Shown here one piece after another: positions 1 through 8,870 of a stretch of DNA of 20,079 bases; within the stretch, counting starts at the first letter, position 1; each line of letters begins with the position of its first letter. Origin of the DNA: Polyrhizophydium stewartii. Its lineage: Eukaryota; Chytridiomycota; Chytridiomycetes; Rhizophydiales. The notes under the pieces were generated by a model. It ran no database searches. It saw only the letters and a list, made by a program, of their open reading frames with translations, and was not told the origin of the DNA. The stretch spans positions 1 through 20,079 of the forward strand of contig JADGIZ010000196.1 in NCBI GenBank assembly GCA_027604665.1, in the 5' to 3' direction. A program made the translations under genes and the position numbers.

Positions 1-59
1 GGCTCATCTCATCGCGAAGCCTCGGAGTGGCCGGCCCCATCCGGGGCCTACGCCACACA
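1..59. repeat. GC-rich cluster
   Basis: It contains ccccatccgggg (a small hairpin), ggagtggccggcc and cctacgccacac. The ggagtggccggcc ... cctacgccacac pair recurs at 19108-19138 with only the intervening bases changed, so the two clusters share modules. The string atcgcgaagcctcgg at its left end is a minus-strand relative of the aagcggcttcgcgat family. Confidence 0.6.
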
Positions 60-368
60 ACTCATTTGCCTCGCTTTTATGGGCACGACACCCCGGCGGA
101 TCATATGGATGCTGCTTTTTACTATTTTGCTAATTGTCGAGATGATCTACCATCTAATCTAAATCAAGAGATCCAATAATAGAATTAGCCCGTAGGGGGG
201 AATTCGGGCTCCGCACTGAATATGAGGACTCAGTAGCAGCGGATATCGAAAATCGACCAAATTGTCTCCACCTCATCGGGCCGGGCCCATCAGAGCGAAT
301 CGAATGATAACAGACGCGACGTAGCCCGTAGGGCGGTCGCTCCAATGAGATGAAGCGTATAGAAGTCC
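60..368 (+). repeat. Diverged segmental duplicate, copy 1 (partner about 7088-7412)
   Basis: Two landmarks recur in the same order and strand about 7.0 kb downstream. The string gggcacgacaccccgg at 81-96 matches 7095-7110 with one mismatch. The string gagatgaagcgtat at 347-360 matches 7390-7403 with one mismatch, preceded in both by a gaatcga tract. The offsets (7014 and 7043) differ only by small indels. Between them this copy carries an agcccg/cgggct hairpin at 187-210 and a nested GC hairpin at 316-340 that the partner lacks. No gene was recognised here. Confidence 0.6.
316..340. repeat. Nested GC hairpin
   Basis: An outer stem gcgac (316-320)/gtcgc (336-340) encloses an inner hairpin gccc-gta-gggc (324-334). 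The partner segment at 7357-7412 runs through the equivalent place without it, which suggests insertion here. Confidence 0.6.
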
Positions 369-395
369 CGATGAGGAAACCTCCAAGCCTCAGAA

Positions 396-1090
396 GCAAC
401 AATAAGGGTTAGATTGCAAATTAGGATGAAGTCTACTGGATTGACAGGAGAAAAGAAATAAGCAGTGGTAAAGAACCCTCAGCAAGGGGAACTAACTCAG
501 AGCCTCCAAATAATGTATCGTGAAGGGTTTTTATTTGTTTATTGTCGGGGGATTTACCTATAAAGAACATAAATAAATACTTATAGCCAAGACCGATAAA
601 GGTAGTAAGTAAAGATAAGCTAACTTTAGCTAGGATGGTCGGAAAGATTCAACCCAATCTATACAAATTAGGTACGATAAAGCCTATTCGAAAGCTGTTT
701 TATCCCGGATAACGTCTGACTAACTGCCAACCGGGTAGAAATAAATATGTAGGGGATAATCAAACATAGATAAGAACTCAAGTAAACAGATAGTGTGCGG
801 GTTGTAACACAACAAGCGACTTAGACATAAGACCATTGCCAATCTAGTGTCAATTTAGGCCCGTGGTTCAATAGAGCGTGTATAATTAGATGCGAAAATC
901 GATGATGAAGTTATATTGTGCTACAACTTTACAATTAGCATTATTTTATCCGAGGGGCCTGTTGTAAGGGTGTACCGGCACAATTTAGTTAATAAAGCAA
1001 GGATAGGAACTAAGTAGTAGACAAAAGACCCAGGTGTAAAAGAGAGGAAAAAGAACCGGTAAATAGTGACTTTTCCCATAACTGAAGGGT
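396..1090 (+). other. Purine-rich tract without recognisable gene
   Basis: The plus strand is rich in A and G and dense in stops in every frame. I found no rRNA, tRNA or protein motif. A small hairpin agcta-actt-tagct lies at 618-631. Composition resembles the tract at 10690-11290, so a degraded structured RNA is conceivable, but nothing specific supports it. Confidence 0.35.
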
Positions 1091-3321
1091 TATTCACTGC
1101 TATTATCCTATCTAATCATAACAACTGCCACAATTTGAGTGGTTATGTCTATTTATTAGAGCTTTGCTCCCAAGTATGCTGTGTTATAGGCACAATGTCT
1201 ATTATTATTTGAGACGGTTAGGATTTTTCATGTTATTATAGCATTACAGGTCTAAAACAGAATTTATTCTATATAGGAATTATTGTTAATATACCGGGTA
1301 TAGATCGAGTAATAAATAGGGATAGGAGGGCGGTCTTTCTAAAACTCTGTAATAGTACCCGCAATGGAGCATGTTGTTCGCCTATTTGCCCAGGGTACTC
1401 ATGTAGAAACCTTCCTTCAATAACCGTAATATTTGCAACACCGGCCAAAAAAGGCTATAATGACAATTAAGAAGTACCCAAATGGATGATAAAATGAAGG
1501 CTGGTAAAATAGGAAGGGCTATTTGGCGCCCCTTCGATATGATGAATTATTAGTAGCTTTACAATAGTCAATAACGGAGTACTAAATATGTTAAGAGGTA
1601 ATCAGTAGTACACAAATCCACACCGACCGTTGTGCAAAACTTCTATGGACTGATATTGTATTTACTACCAGTGCCTTATTCACAATGAAATCCTGTCGAA
1701 TCAGAGATTCGATAAAATAATTTGACCGCGATATATCGATTAATAAAGAATCGCTCCGCCGCGAACGTGCATGTTGCGCCTTATACATTAGAAAAGCCCT
1801 CAAAACTAGTGCGACGTATAAATTGCTAATCGGCTGCGATCGCCAACCCTGATCGGACCTTTGGCTCTAGTAGCTGCTTTATTTATTATAGACCTCGATC
1901 AACCGCCCCAGGCTTTTAAATAATTCAAGTAATTTCTATATAAGCTAAGATCGATTGGTGTACTTTTATCTCATCAGTGTAGGTTTATTAGTGCAATTAG
2001 CCCTAGTCCACGGGGGGGAAAGCTATAATAGCTGGTTATATGTATAGTATACCAATTAGATAGGGTGTTCGTATCAATTACATAGAAGGATCTTATTTCA
2101 GCTTGTCCATGTATAGCATAGCCATTTAATTATTATCTATTGATGGCTCTAGTCCTACCCCAAATGAAGAGGCTCTAGAGATAAGCGCATAAGATAGTAC
2201 CAGAATCAATTTAGTTCTTAACCGACGCCTAGAAATTAGAACAAATAGATCTAACCTGGTGGTGCTACATTGAATAGACCGATTAAAAAGAATAATATTT
2301 CAAGGAAGATCGGGGTTAAATGATCATGCGTCGAATTCATCATGAGCCTATTTTTATTATCGATCACTAGATTCTGGGTACTACAGACTGAAGTATCTAT
2401 TTGAATGGTGCTTATTGTTATTCCAGTAACCCGCTCCTTCTTTCTCTACTCAATTCACCTAGTTCTAATTCTTGCCATAGATTACCTTTAAAAATCTTTC
2501 ACATTTTCCATCTACAGATATGAGAGTTGAATAAGGAAACTAAAGGTCAGGATATGATGGACGATCTCTAACACCGGAGCAATAATGCAATTAGAAGAGC
2601 ATTATGGAAACCCTAAATGGGCTTACTTGAAATGATTGGTTGTGACGCGGCCGAGGCCGCTTTATTTGTCTTGCATTACACACTTTTTTGTCCCATACAT
2701 ACTGAGATCTATTCATTATTTTGCTTAGACATTTTCACATCTAATTCTAGGTTATCCTTATTTATCGATAGTTCAGATTCACTAGTTGTCCTTTATTGCT
2801 AGATACGTTTTATTATGTATTCCATTATACCTGTGTCTAATTAATTGAGTAGCTCAGGCCATAAACCTTCAGAGGTGGCTATATAACTAATTTACACAAA
2901 TCCGGGTGCTCAAGGAGCCGCCTATATCTATTTTTGCACCTACCTAGAGGTTGGTCCCTTTTTATAGGGAAAACCACAAATGATTATAAGATATAGCAAA
3001 AGCGTGATCTAAACTAATTAGGATCACATTATATAGATAAGACATCTATTAAGTTGAGAAGGAAAAGATCCAGGGTATTAAGCGTAATCAGGATAAATGA
3101 TTTAACGGTCATGTTTGATCAAATCGAACATTCAATAATCCGCTAGGTCGCTAGTAGGGCATGCTGAATAGGCTAGTCACCGCCTGCCGCTCTAACTACA
3201 ATCCTGGCATTGGTCGCTTCTAACTGACTGAGCAGGTGCATCTCATTGTCATACCTTCTAATCCTGATCAACTAATTAATTATAGAAGGAGAAGGAGAAC
3301 AACTCATGATGAGGTGAGATC
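1091..3321. other. AT-rich stretch, no gene seen
   Basis: All frames are closed by frequent stops; the longest frames are of the length expected by chance. The only structure seen is isolated hairpins: gtcgaatcagagattcgat at 1695-1713, gcggcc-ga-ggccgc at 2647-2660, and a near-perfect relative of the accaacct/aggttggt hairpin around 2939-2956. Confidence 0.6.
1695..1713. repeat. 19-base hairpin repeated exactly at 19769-19787
   Basis: The string gtcgaatcagagattcgat folds as atcgaat-type arms (tcgaat/attcga) around a cagag loop. The identical 19 bases recur 18 kb away in different flanks, so it behaves as a dispersed element. Confidence 0.8.
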
Positions 3322-3376
3322 CACGCCCCCTTTGCCGCCCCGGTGTGTCCAAGGGCGTGGCCTTTGCCACGCCTCC
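3322..3376. repeat. GC cluster with two overlapping hairpins
   Basis: ccacgccc at the left end can pair with gggcgtgg at 3353-3360. The same right arm also forms ggcgtggc-cttt-gccacgcc at 3354-3373. The 13-base string tgtccaagggcgt at 3346-3358 recurs just downstream at 3502-3514. Confidence 0.7.
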
Positions 3377-3715
3377 CCTGTTTCATCGTTAGCTAATTGT
3401 CAGACCTTCATTATTAGTAATTAGATGGGGTTTCTAGGGGAAACCCATCTATCAATGAGAGGGGGGAATAATAAGGTTCATCTAGATGTAGATTTTCGAA
3501 TTGTCCAAGGGCGTATTTGAGATTTTATTGTTTTTCAATTAGACATCTATCAATTATCCTGAGTTACCCTATAAATACCATCTAATCCTCTAAATAGACC
3601 GCAACCGAGGATGTCTATTATTTTAGACCTTTTACTAGGGAGATTTTGCTATTCTCATTATAGTTTATAGATTTATGCTATCTATCAGGATGTTTATAGG
3701 TTTAGATATTAATAA
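3377..3715. other. AT-rich spacer with two TTAGATGG motifs
   Basis: No gene is seen. The tract holds a plus-strand ttagatggggtttctagggg at 3421-3440, whose ggtttc arm pairs with gaaacccatct just after it, and the minus-strand copy of the same motif (accctataaataccatctaat reads as its complement) near 3566. Confidence 0.55.
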
Positions 3716-3753
3716 ACCAACCTAGCCGCTTTGCGGCGTTACACGAGGTTGGT
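3716..3753. repeat. Hairpin with a second hairpin inserted in its loop
   Basis: The outer arms accaacct (3716-3723) and aggttggt (3746-3753) are exactly those of the hairpin at 14973-14990, where only aa lies between them. Here the loop holds 22 bases that include a separate hairpin, gccgc-ttt-gcggc, at 3725-3737. Confidence 0.85.
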
Positions 3754-3765
3754 GAAAAATAGATA

Positions 3766-3815
3766 TAGTCGGAGCGGAGCGGAGCGACCGGCGGCCCCGC
3801 CTACGTCGCACCTCA
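3766..3815. repeat. GC-rich cluster with ggagc reiterations
   Basis: It contains cggagcggagcggagcgacc followed by ggcggccccgcctacgtcgc. The ggagcg and ctacgtcgc words recur in other clusters, for example 8655-8672 and 6988-6997. Confidence 0.6.
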
Positions 3816-4000
3816 GAATTGATAAATAAGAAGCTTTGCATTTGGATGACACAGAATTTTGATCATTAGATTTGGAGCAGCTCCGCTGCGCATCAGGTTG
3901 TTTCATCGACCTCTGGTCAATCAGATCGTAGATATTCAACTTATCAATGATAACAGAGGTATGAAGATTATTAATTAATTTAAGCGTTTTCCAAAGGTCA

Positions 4001-4058
4001 AGATCGCGAAGTCGCTTCTGTTTAATCGCGATGCCTCGGTGCTACGTCGCGACCGCTA
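4001..4058. repeat. GC cluster with two copies of the cgcgat word
   Basis: agatcgcgaagtcgcttctg (4001-4020) is the reverse-strand variant of the aagcggcttcgcgat element. It is followed by taatcgcgatgcctcgg and gctacgtcgcgacc. Confidence 0.55.
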
Positions 4059-4135
4059 AAAGTCAACTTGATGACAGTTAGTAAAATGAGCATCAACATC
4101 TTCAACAATTCAAAGATTGAACCAAAACTAAGTAT

Positions 4136-4155
4136 CTTGGAGCGGCATCCGCCGC
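4136..4155. repeat. 20-base hairpin, exact inverted copy at 16528-16547
   Basis: cttggagcggcatccgccgc contains complementary gcgg/ccgc arms. Its exact reverse complement occurs at 16528-16547, 12.4 kb away. A further GC block with ggaccggaggtcc follows at 4177-4190. Confidence 0.85.
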
Positions 4156-4199
4156 TAAGATCCAGAAAGCAGTGCGGACCGGAGGTCCTCCGAATTGCT

Positions 4200-4473
4200 C
4201 AGTTTCACAAAGACAATAATTCCAACTAACCTAACAAATCAAGGTGTATTGATTTAGCTAGTAACTCCAGATCCTCTAATAATATAATAATCACCTCCTA
4301 TTCTGAAGCTAGATGAAGCTCCGCGGCTGACTTAGAGACAGATAGACTAATTATGAGATAGATATAGAAATTCTGAGATTATACTCGATCCATTGGATCG
4401 ATGATAGTGTAGTAGTAAATATCCCATTATGTCATTATTGATTTTAGTAAGATGTAAAATAAAGCCATGGATG
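4200..4473. other. AT-rich spacer, no gene seen
   Basis: All frames are broken. The string aataatcacctcc at 4286-4298 recurs exactly at 5110-5122. Confidence 0.5.
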
Positions 4474-4560
4474 AAGCCCGGCGCGCTCGGCCGTCGCCGG
4501 TTTTGTTGTTTTTGATCGCGACGTCGTCGCTGCGGAAACTCTTAAGCTTCTAAAGAAGCT
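4474..4560. repeat. GC cluster plus adjoining hairpin
   Basis: tcgcgacgtcgtcgc at 4516-4530 recurs exactly at 8637-8651, inside the cluster that interrupts the polymerase pseudogene. Immediately after comes agcttc-taaa-gaagct at 4545-4560, identical to 11965-11980. Confidence 0.75.
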
Positions 4561-5231
4561 CCTCAATAGAAGGTCAATACCCTGGATAAGTGTCCGATTA
4601 TTCTTAATAGATGATATCTAACTCATGTACATGAGTGAGGAGAAGGTAAATCAAGCATAAATAAATATATATAAAAAGCCAGACGAAATGATGATAGATT
4701 CATCCTATTTACACAAATCCTAAGCGGCTTCGCGATTTCTGTCTAGATTTAATTACTCTATAATTGCAAAATAAGCTATGGTAAAGCGATTCAGAGAATC
4801 CTCAAATTGAGTTAACAGCTTTAGCTGTCGACAATTGTAGTGCAAATTTAATTAATTGGAACAAACCGATATAGGGTGGCTCAGATTCCTGAGCTATCTA
4901 ACTAACTTTAGTGACTCATTTACGCTACTACGTAATTATAAGAGAAGTTACAACCTAATTTAAGCAGCTTTCGCTTTTAGATGGCTTCACTCATTTTCAG
5001 GAGTTGAGGAGATCTTTATATAATTCTAGACCCTTTTCCCATCATTTAGGTATCCCCCTATAAATACCATCTAATCTAAAGAAAACACAAAAGATGGCAA
5101 AATTGAATAAATAATCACCTCCAACATTTTACAAAATGTACAGCAGGTACCAGCCGAAGGGTAGTTACGCCTCACTACCGGGCCGCCTCAAAAATTGGGT
5201 GTATGCAGAATAAACTTCAATTTGTGATTTG
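4561..5231. other. AT-rich stretch with small palindromes
   Basis: No gene is seen. It holds taagcggcttcgcgat at 4721-4736, the palindrome acagctttagctgt at 4815-4828, a ctcagattcctgag hairpin near 4878, a minus-strand TTAGATGG-type motif at 5054-5075, and a modest GC patch near 5150-5190. Confidence 0.55.
4721..4736 (+). repeat. aagcggcttcgcgat element
   Basis: The same 15-base word occurs at 6706-6720 and 15944-15958, with variants at 4001-4018 (minus strand) and 10458-10468. Arms gcg/cgc flank a short cttc loop. Flanking sequence differs at each site. Confidence 0.75.
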
Positions 5232-5287
5232 ATTGTGGAGGTGAAACCTCGAGAAAATTGTGGAGGTGCACCGGAACCTCGAAAAAA
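5232..5287 (+). repeat. Two-unit tandem repeat of a small hairpin
   Basis: Unit 1 starts attgtggaggtg and continues aaacctcgagaaa. Unit 2 (from 5257) repeats attgtggaggtg, then has six extra bases, caccgg, before aacctcga. Each unit folds through gaggt/acctc, so the extra bases lie in the loop of the second hairpin and themselves make ggtgcacc. Confidence 0.75.
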
Positions 5288-5333
5288 GCTCATCAATTTG
5301 ATTATTTTTGGTTAGAGGTTATTTTTACTGATC

Positions 5334-5410
5334 TAATAGAATTCGCCCGGAGGGGGAATTCGGGCCCTACAGGGCGAGTCATTAAAGTGACTCAGCTCCG
5401 CACTGAATTC
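5334..5410 (+). repeat. Copy of the 180-222 element with 31 inserted bases
   Basis: gggggaattcgggc followed by tccgcactgaat is continuous at 196-221. Here 31 bases (5366-5396) lie between the two parts. The extra DNA forms the hairpins gccct-ac-agggc (5364-5375) and gagtca-ttaaag-tgactc (5376-5393). Confidence 0.8.
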
Positions 5411-5539
5411 TATAACTAATACCAAAAAGATAAGTAACCACCATCGGTGGTTGTTCTACATAAAATGATAAAAACTAATAAACGTTGCATAATCTATCTC
5501 AACAATCCATATCCGCTTTTTTTTAAGTATTATAAATGG

Positions 5540-5580
5540 GGCTAGGAGATTCAAAAGAGATTAAAATGAATCTCCTAGCC
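5540..5580. repeat. Perfect 14-bp hairpin with a 13-base loop
   Basis: ggctaggagattca (5540-5553) is exactly complementary to tgaatctcctagcc (5567-5580). It is the longest AT-moderate stem in the window and could act as a transcript end or processing structure. It has no T-run after it and no gene in front of it, so that role is speculative. Confidence 0.75.
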
Positions 5581-5595
5581 TAAATAAACACCCCC

Positions 5596-5624
5596 GGCTA
5601 TGATAGCCATCGACTTAAGTCGAT
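5596..5624. repeat. Two abutting palindromes
   Basis: ggcta-tga-tagcc (5596-5608) abuts the 16-base perfect palindrome atcgacttaagtcgat (5609-5624). The atcgac/gtcgat arms recur with a different loop at 8002-8016, within the polymerase pseudogene. Confidence 0.8.
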
Positions 5625-6949
5625 CTCCAAATCTTCATAATAGGTACTTTTAGGATTAATCTAAGATAGATATATGGTCTAAATAAGGTATATCTAGAAG
5701 GTGTATAAGATTCAATTAGAGTAAGAATATGGTATACTTGGGGTGGGAAGGTCTAAGGTGAAATACAGCATAGGCTATTTCAAGCACGTAAGCAAGAATA
5801 GTAAAACAGCAAAGCTATAATTATTAGATGAACAATTATGTAACTAATTTACTAAGTCGATGCTTTTATAGATTTATTTGCAATTGATGAATTACGTGTT
5901 GATCAATCAGATTATTAGTCTGAGTAGCAATAATTGGATCTTAAAGACATCATCCAAATTCAATAAATTATGACATGGGCAAGGAATAACAAATCAACTA
6001 GATTACATGTAGGAACCCTTGTTATTCTTTAAGAAGAGACATCTGAAATTCATATAGTCAAATTAGACCTGCTTGATCTCAGATCTCATAAATGAAATAA
6101 CAAATTAATTGGTTAGCTGTGCAATCTCTTCTTATGTCAGCTAAGGAAATAAGCTTATATTAAAGGCATTGTTAAATCAAATGAAGATCCCCCAAATATG
6201 TTGAAAAGATTTATTGGTTGGCTTTAGTAATGATTACTGTAATTGGTTCTATCGAGTATACCAAAGATTTAGGGTTATCTACTTTATTTACAACAGGATC
6301 TAGATCTATGGGAGCTACTGCAAACGAGTGATGGAAGTCTAGATTCAATTTGAATCAGTTGTCAACATGGATAAGTGTAGCGATTAAAATTAAACCAACA
6401 AATCAAAGATTTGTGAGAAACGTAGTGAACAGCCTCTGAAATCAAGCGGCTCCTATCATTCCATTCAAAGGCTACATGACACTTGATGAACTTTGGTTAT
6501 AAGGAATCCAGAAGAAAATAGTTTAACCCTTCATCAATTTGTTAGATTACTAAAGACTCAATGAACTAAAGAATCATAACCTTTCAGGAATTAATAAGTA
6601 TATGAGCAATAGCATCTATAAACACAGATTCAGCTATTTGAGATAGCTTTCCAAACCTGATTACACCTACAAGAATATAATGGATCAGCTACCATTTCAA
6701 AGTTGAAGCGGCTTCGCGATTAGGTGTTGTAAAATAGTGTAAAGAAAAATATTAAATTAACTAAAAACCTAATAATAAAAGCCATAGAAAGATCTTCACA
6801 ACAGAAAGAAAGTTAATACAAATTAGAGATTAGTCTTTAAGAGTCGATCACCTTTAGATACTACTAGGCAGTTCTTCAGTAAGCTACGCATAGCTCGCGC
6901 GACAGGATGAAATTACTATTAATTGAGCAGTGATAATTTGAGTTCAGAC

Positions 6950-7000
6950 TCTTAAGCGGCTGGAGCGACCGCCTCCTTCAAGGAGGCTACGTCGCGGCGC
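6950..7000. repeat. GC cluster with nested hairpin
   Basis: gcctcctt-c-aaggaggc (6971-6987) sits between gcgacc and tacgtcgcgg, so it appears set inside a gcgac/gtcgc stem as at 316-340. Confidence 0.7.
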
Positions 7001-7087
7001 GATTTGATCTGATTAGGTATAATTAAGCGAGTGGATCCGCCGGTGTCTTTGTACGTATCGCCTCACTCGGTAAACTCTTTCGGCTCA

Positions 7088-7412
7088 CTTTGATGGGCCC
7101 GACACCCCGGCTGATCATCTAATAGGATTTTCAGGAAAATCCGTGGTTGTATAACTAATCAATGTGGATCGGGGCCAATTTTTATTTGTGATATCAAAGC
7201 TATATCCTTGTTTTATTATTAGATGGTGTTTATAGGGGGTAATTAAAATCAGAGTTTTCTCCGCGCGCCGCGCTGCGCATCCTCGAGAACATTATGGAAT
7301 TCATCTGCAATAATATCAATAATAATTGAGGTGAGATGAGCACCAGGTCAAGACGGCCCCCGAGAGTGAATCGAGTGAACTAGCTGAACGAGATGAAACG
7401 TATAAGAAGCCA
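7088..7412 (+). repeat. Diverged segmental duplicate, copy 2 (partner 60-368)
   Basis: This is the second copy of the segment seen at the window start. It has the gacaccccgg block at 7101-7110 and the gagatgaaacgtat block at 7390-7403. It lacks the nested GC hairpin present at 316-340 of copy 1. It has its own small GC insertion at 7259-7287 (gcgcgccgcgctgcgc region) and a TTAGATGG-type motif at 7219-7240. Confidence 0.6.
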
Positions 7413-7699
7413 GACCCAGACAAGAGATCCCATCGACCTCATCTTGAGTTTTGAGGGGGTACCCCTCAGATTCCATTTGCTTGTGAATATTAGGCTTATA
7501 ATTAATATATGTCTACAACCTTTTATAGAACTGATTACCAATCCCATACTGATATGCTTATAAATATGTTCAATTTTATCTTTGTACCACAATATGCAAA
7601 TATGACAATCTATGCTCACAATTAGAGTGGTTATGATTCGATATGGATTAAGGATGTTCTAAGCCAAATGACCGAATAAAAAAGAGATATTATGAAAAA
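7413..7699. other. Spacer before the polymerase relic
   Basis: The hairpin ttgagggggtacccctc at 7451-7467 recurs exactly at 15510-15526. The expected 5' half of the polymerase gene (exonuclease motifs I and II) should lie upstream of 7700 but could not be read here in any frame. Confidence 0.5.
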
Positions 7700-8640
7700 T
7701 CGAATTATTATGAAAAGAATTAGCTCCGGTGAAACTTGGACTTAAACTCTTTTTTTTTACTCATCGTAAAGATATTTTCCCTTATTCTTACCCTTATGCT
7801 GATAATCTAGATTATATAGGAATTACTCCTATTGAACATAATGATGATGAATCTAAACCTTCTGTAATAATAAATTGGAATTTGAAATATTTGTCTTAGA
7901 GATGTTTAGACTTAATTTGACCTATCTATGTTTCAGGATTATCAATGTTATATGATAGATGTGGTTAGGCTTAGCTTGTATACCAAACGAAATTTAATAA
8001 GATCGACTAGGTCGATTAAGGTACTACTTAGCTTCAATCTTTTTATGGTGATGTTGATCAAGGTATAGGTTCTAATCTTTACTACTATGATGTTAATAGT
8101 TTGTATCCTTATGCCATGATTCAGGATATGCCAATAGGAGATCCAATAGAGGTGAATATGATTATTCTCAAGTATTTGGATTTGTTTATGTGACTGTTCA
8201 AACCACTAAATTCTTTTCTATTCCACTTCTACCTATCCAAATTAAAGGATTGGTTAACCCTCTTGGTGAATGGACTGATTGGTATTTCTCGGAAGAAATT
8301 AAAGCGGCACTTAATGCAAATGAGATAACTTATCATAATAGGTTCTGAATTCTAACGAGGTCAAGTCTTTGATTCTTATGTCAATCATTTCTATGGACTT
8401 CAAAAATATGCTAGAGGTGTACAAATCTATATTGCTTAACTTCTGCTTTGTATGGTAGAATGGGTATTAAACCAACTCTATTTTTAACTCAAATCTGGAA
8501 TTTCAATGATTACCAAGAACTTCTATCTAAAACCTCTATTAAAAATGAACTTCGTATTAATGATGATCGATTCATAGTTGATGTACCTACTTCTTCTTAT
8601 CAAGCTCCAAAAGTTCAACATGGATTTTTGTCTTGGTCGC
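7700..8640 (+). pseudogene. dpo: Decayed family B DNA polymerase of linear mitochondrial plasmid type
   Basis: This is a broken copy of the protein-primed DNA polymerase carried by linear mitochondrial plasmids, which normally replicates the plasmid in the mitochondrial matrix. What can be read, in order: a stretch with FPYSYPYA and LDYIGITP (about 7771-7839), typical of the end of the 3'-5' exonuclease domain; YVSGLS (about 7927); polymerase motif A as [13 protein letters not shown] at 8083-8121, with the catalytic Asp codon at 8089-8091; [26 protein letters not shown] and WYFSEEI (8175-8300); RGQVFDSYV (about 8356); and motif B as LLN then SALYGRMG (8430-8465). Motif C (the DTD core) and exonuclease motifs I and II were not found. 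Frame changes occur near 8150, 8340 and 8440. In-frame TAG and TAA codons crowd 7895-8035 and recur at 8353 and 8437. The frame 8442-8640 is still open and ends in a GC-rich hairpin cluster. The family assignment is firm; the gene is certainly non-functional. Confidence 0.9.
8002..8016. repeat. Palindrome inside the polymerase pseudogene
   Basis: atcgac-tag-gtcgat has the arms of the palindrome at 5609-5624 with a different centre. It supplies an in-frame TAG to the relic. Confidence 0.65.
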
Positions 8641-8870
8641 GACGTCGTCGCGGAGTGGCCGGAGCGGAGCGGTCGCGGACGCTAGTCGCGTCAGCACGCT
8701 TGAGCGTCGGGGCGTCGCCCCGGTCGCTCCGGCCCGGATCTGAAGGATCTGGGGGAGCCTTTACAAGGCTCCGGTCGCCCCCCCATCTTCGATGGGGCCT
8801 CTTCTTTAGTTCTTTAGCGATCCGCTTTATAATGGCGACCGTAGGGAGCTAGAGGATCGCGGTCCTACCT
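8635..8870. repeat. Large composite GC cluster cutting the polymerase relic
   Basis: About 235 bases of concatenated hairpins follow directly on the last readable polymerase codons. Modules include tcgcgacgtcgtcgc (shared with 4516-4530), cccggatc-tgaag-gatctggg (8733-8753; same arms at 19059-19079), ggagcctt-tac-aaggctcc (8754-8772; exact inverted copy at 18278-18296) and ccccatc-ttc-gatgggg (8781-8797). An open frame happens to run through it to 8852, but that is a composition effect and not a gene extension. Confidence 0.85.

Larger units (their letters stand above)
5411..6950. other. AT-rich stretch with hairpins, no gene recognised
   Basis: A plus-strand frame lacking TAA and TAG runs from about 6185 to 6503 if TGA is Trp, but it matches no family I know and such a run is expected by chance in a sequence of this composition. 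Structures seen are the hairpins at 5540-5580, 5596-5624 and the 6706-6720 element. aataacaaattaattgg at 6096-6112 recurs at 12758-12774. Confidence 0.5.

Noticed and set aside
3739..4035. Minus-strand open frame of about 100 codons.
   Set aside because: It runs through two GC clusters, where stops are rare, and shows no family resemblance.
6185..6503. Plus-strand frame of about 106 codons without TAA or TAG, reading TGA as Trp.
   Set aside because: It matches no family I know. At this base composition several such runs are expected by chance once TGA is not counted as a stop.
8448..8852. Single open frame of 134 codons as an independent gene.
   Set aside because: The first 60 codons are the motif B end of the polymerase relic and the rest is a translated hairpin cluster.
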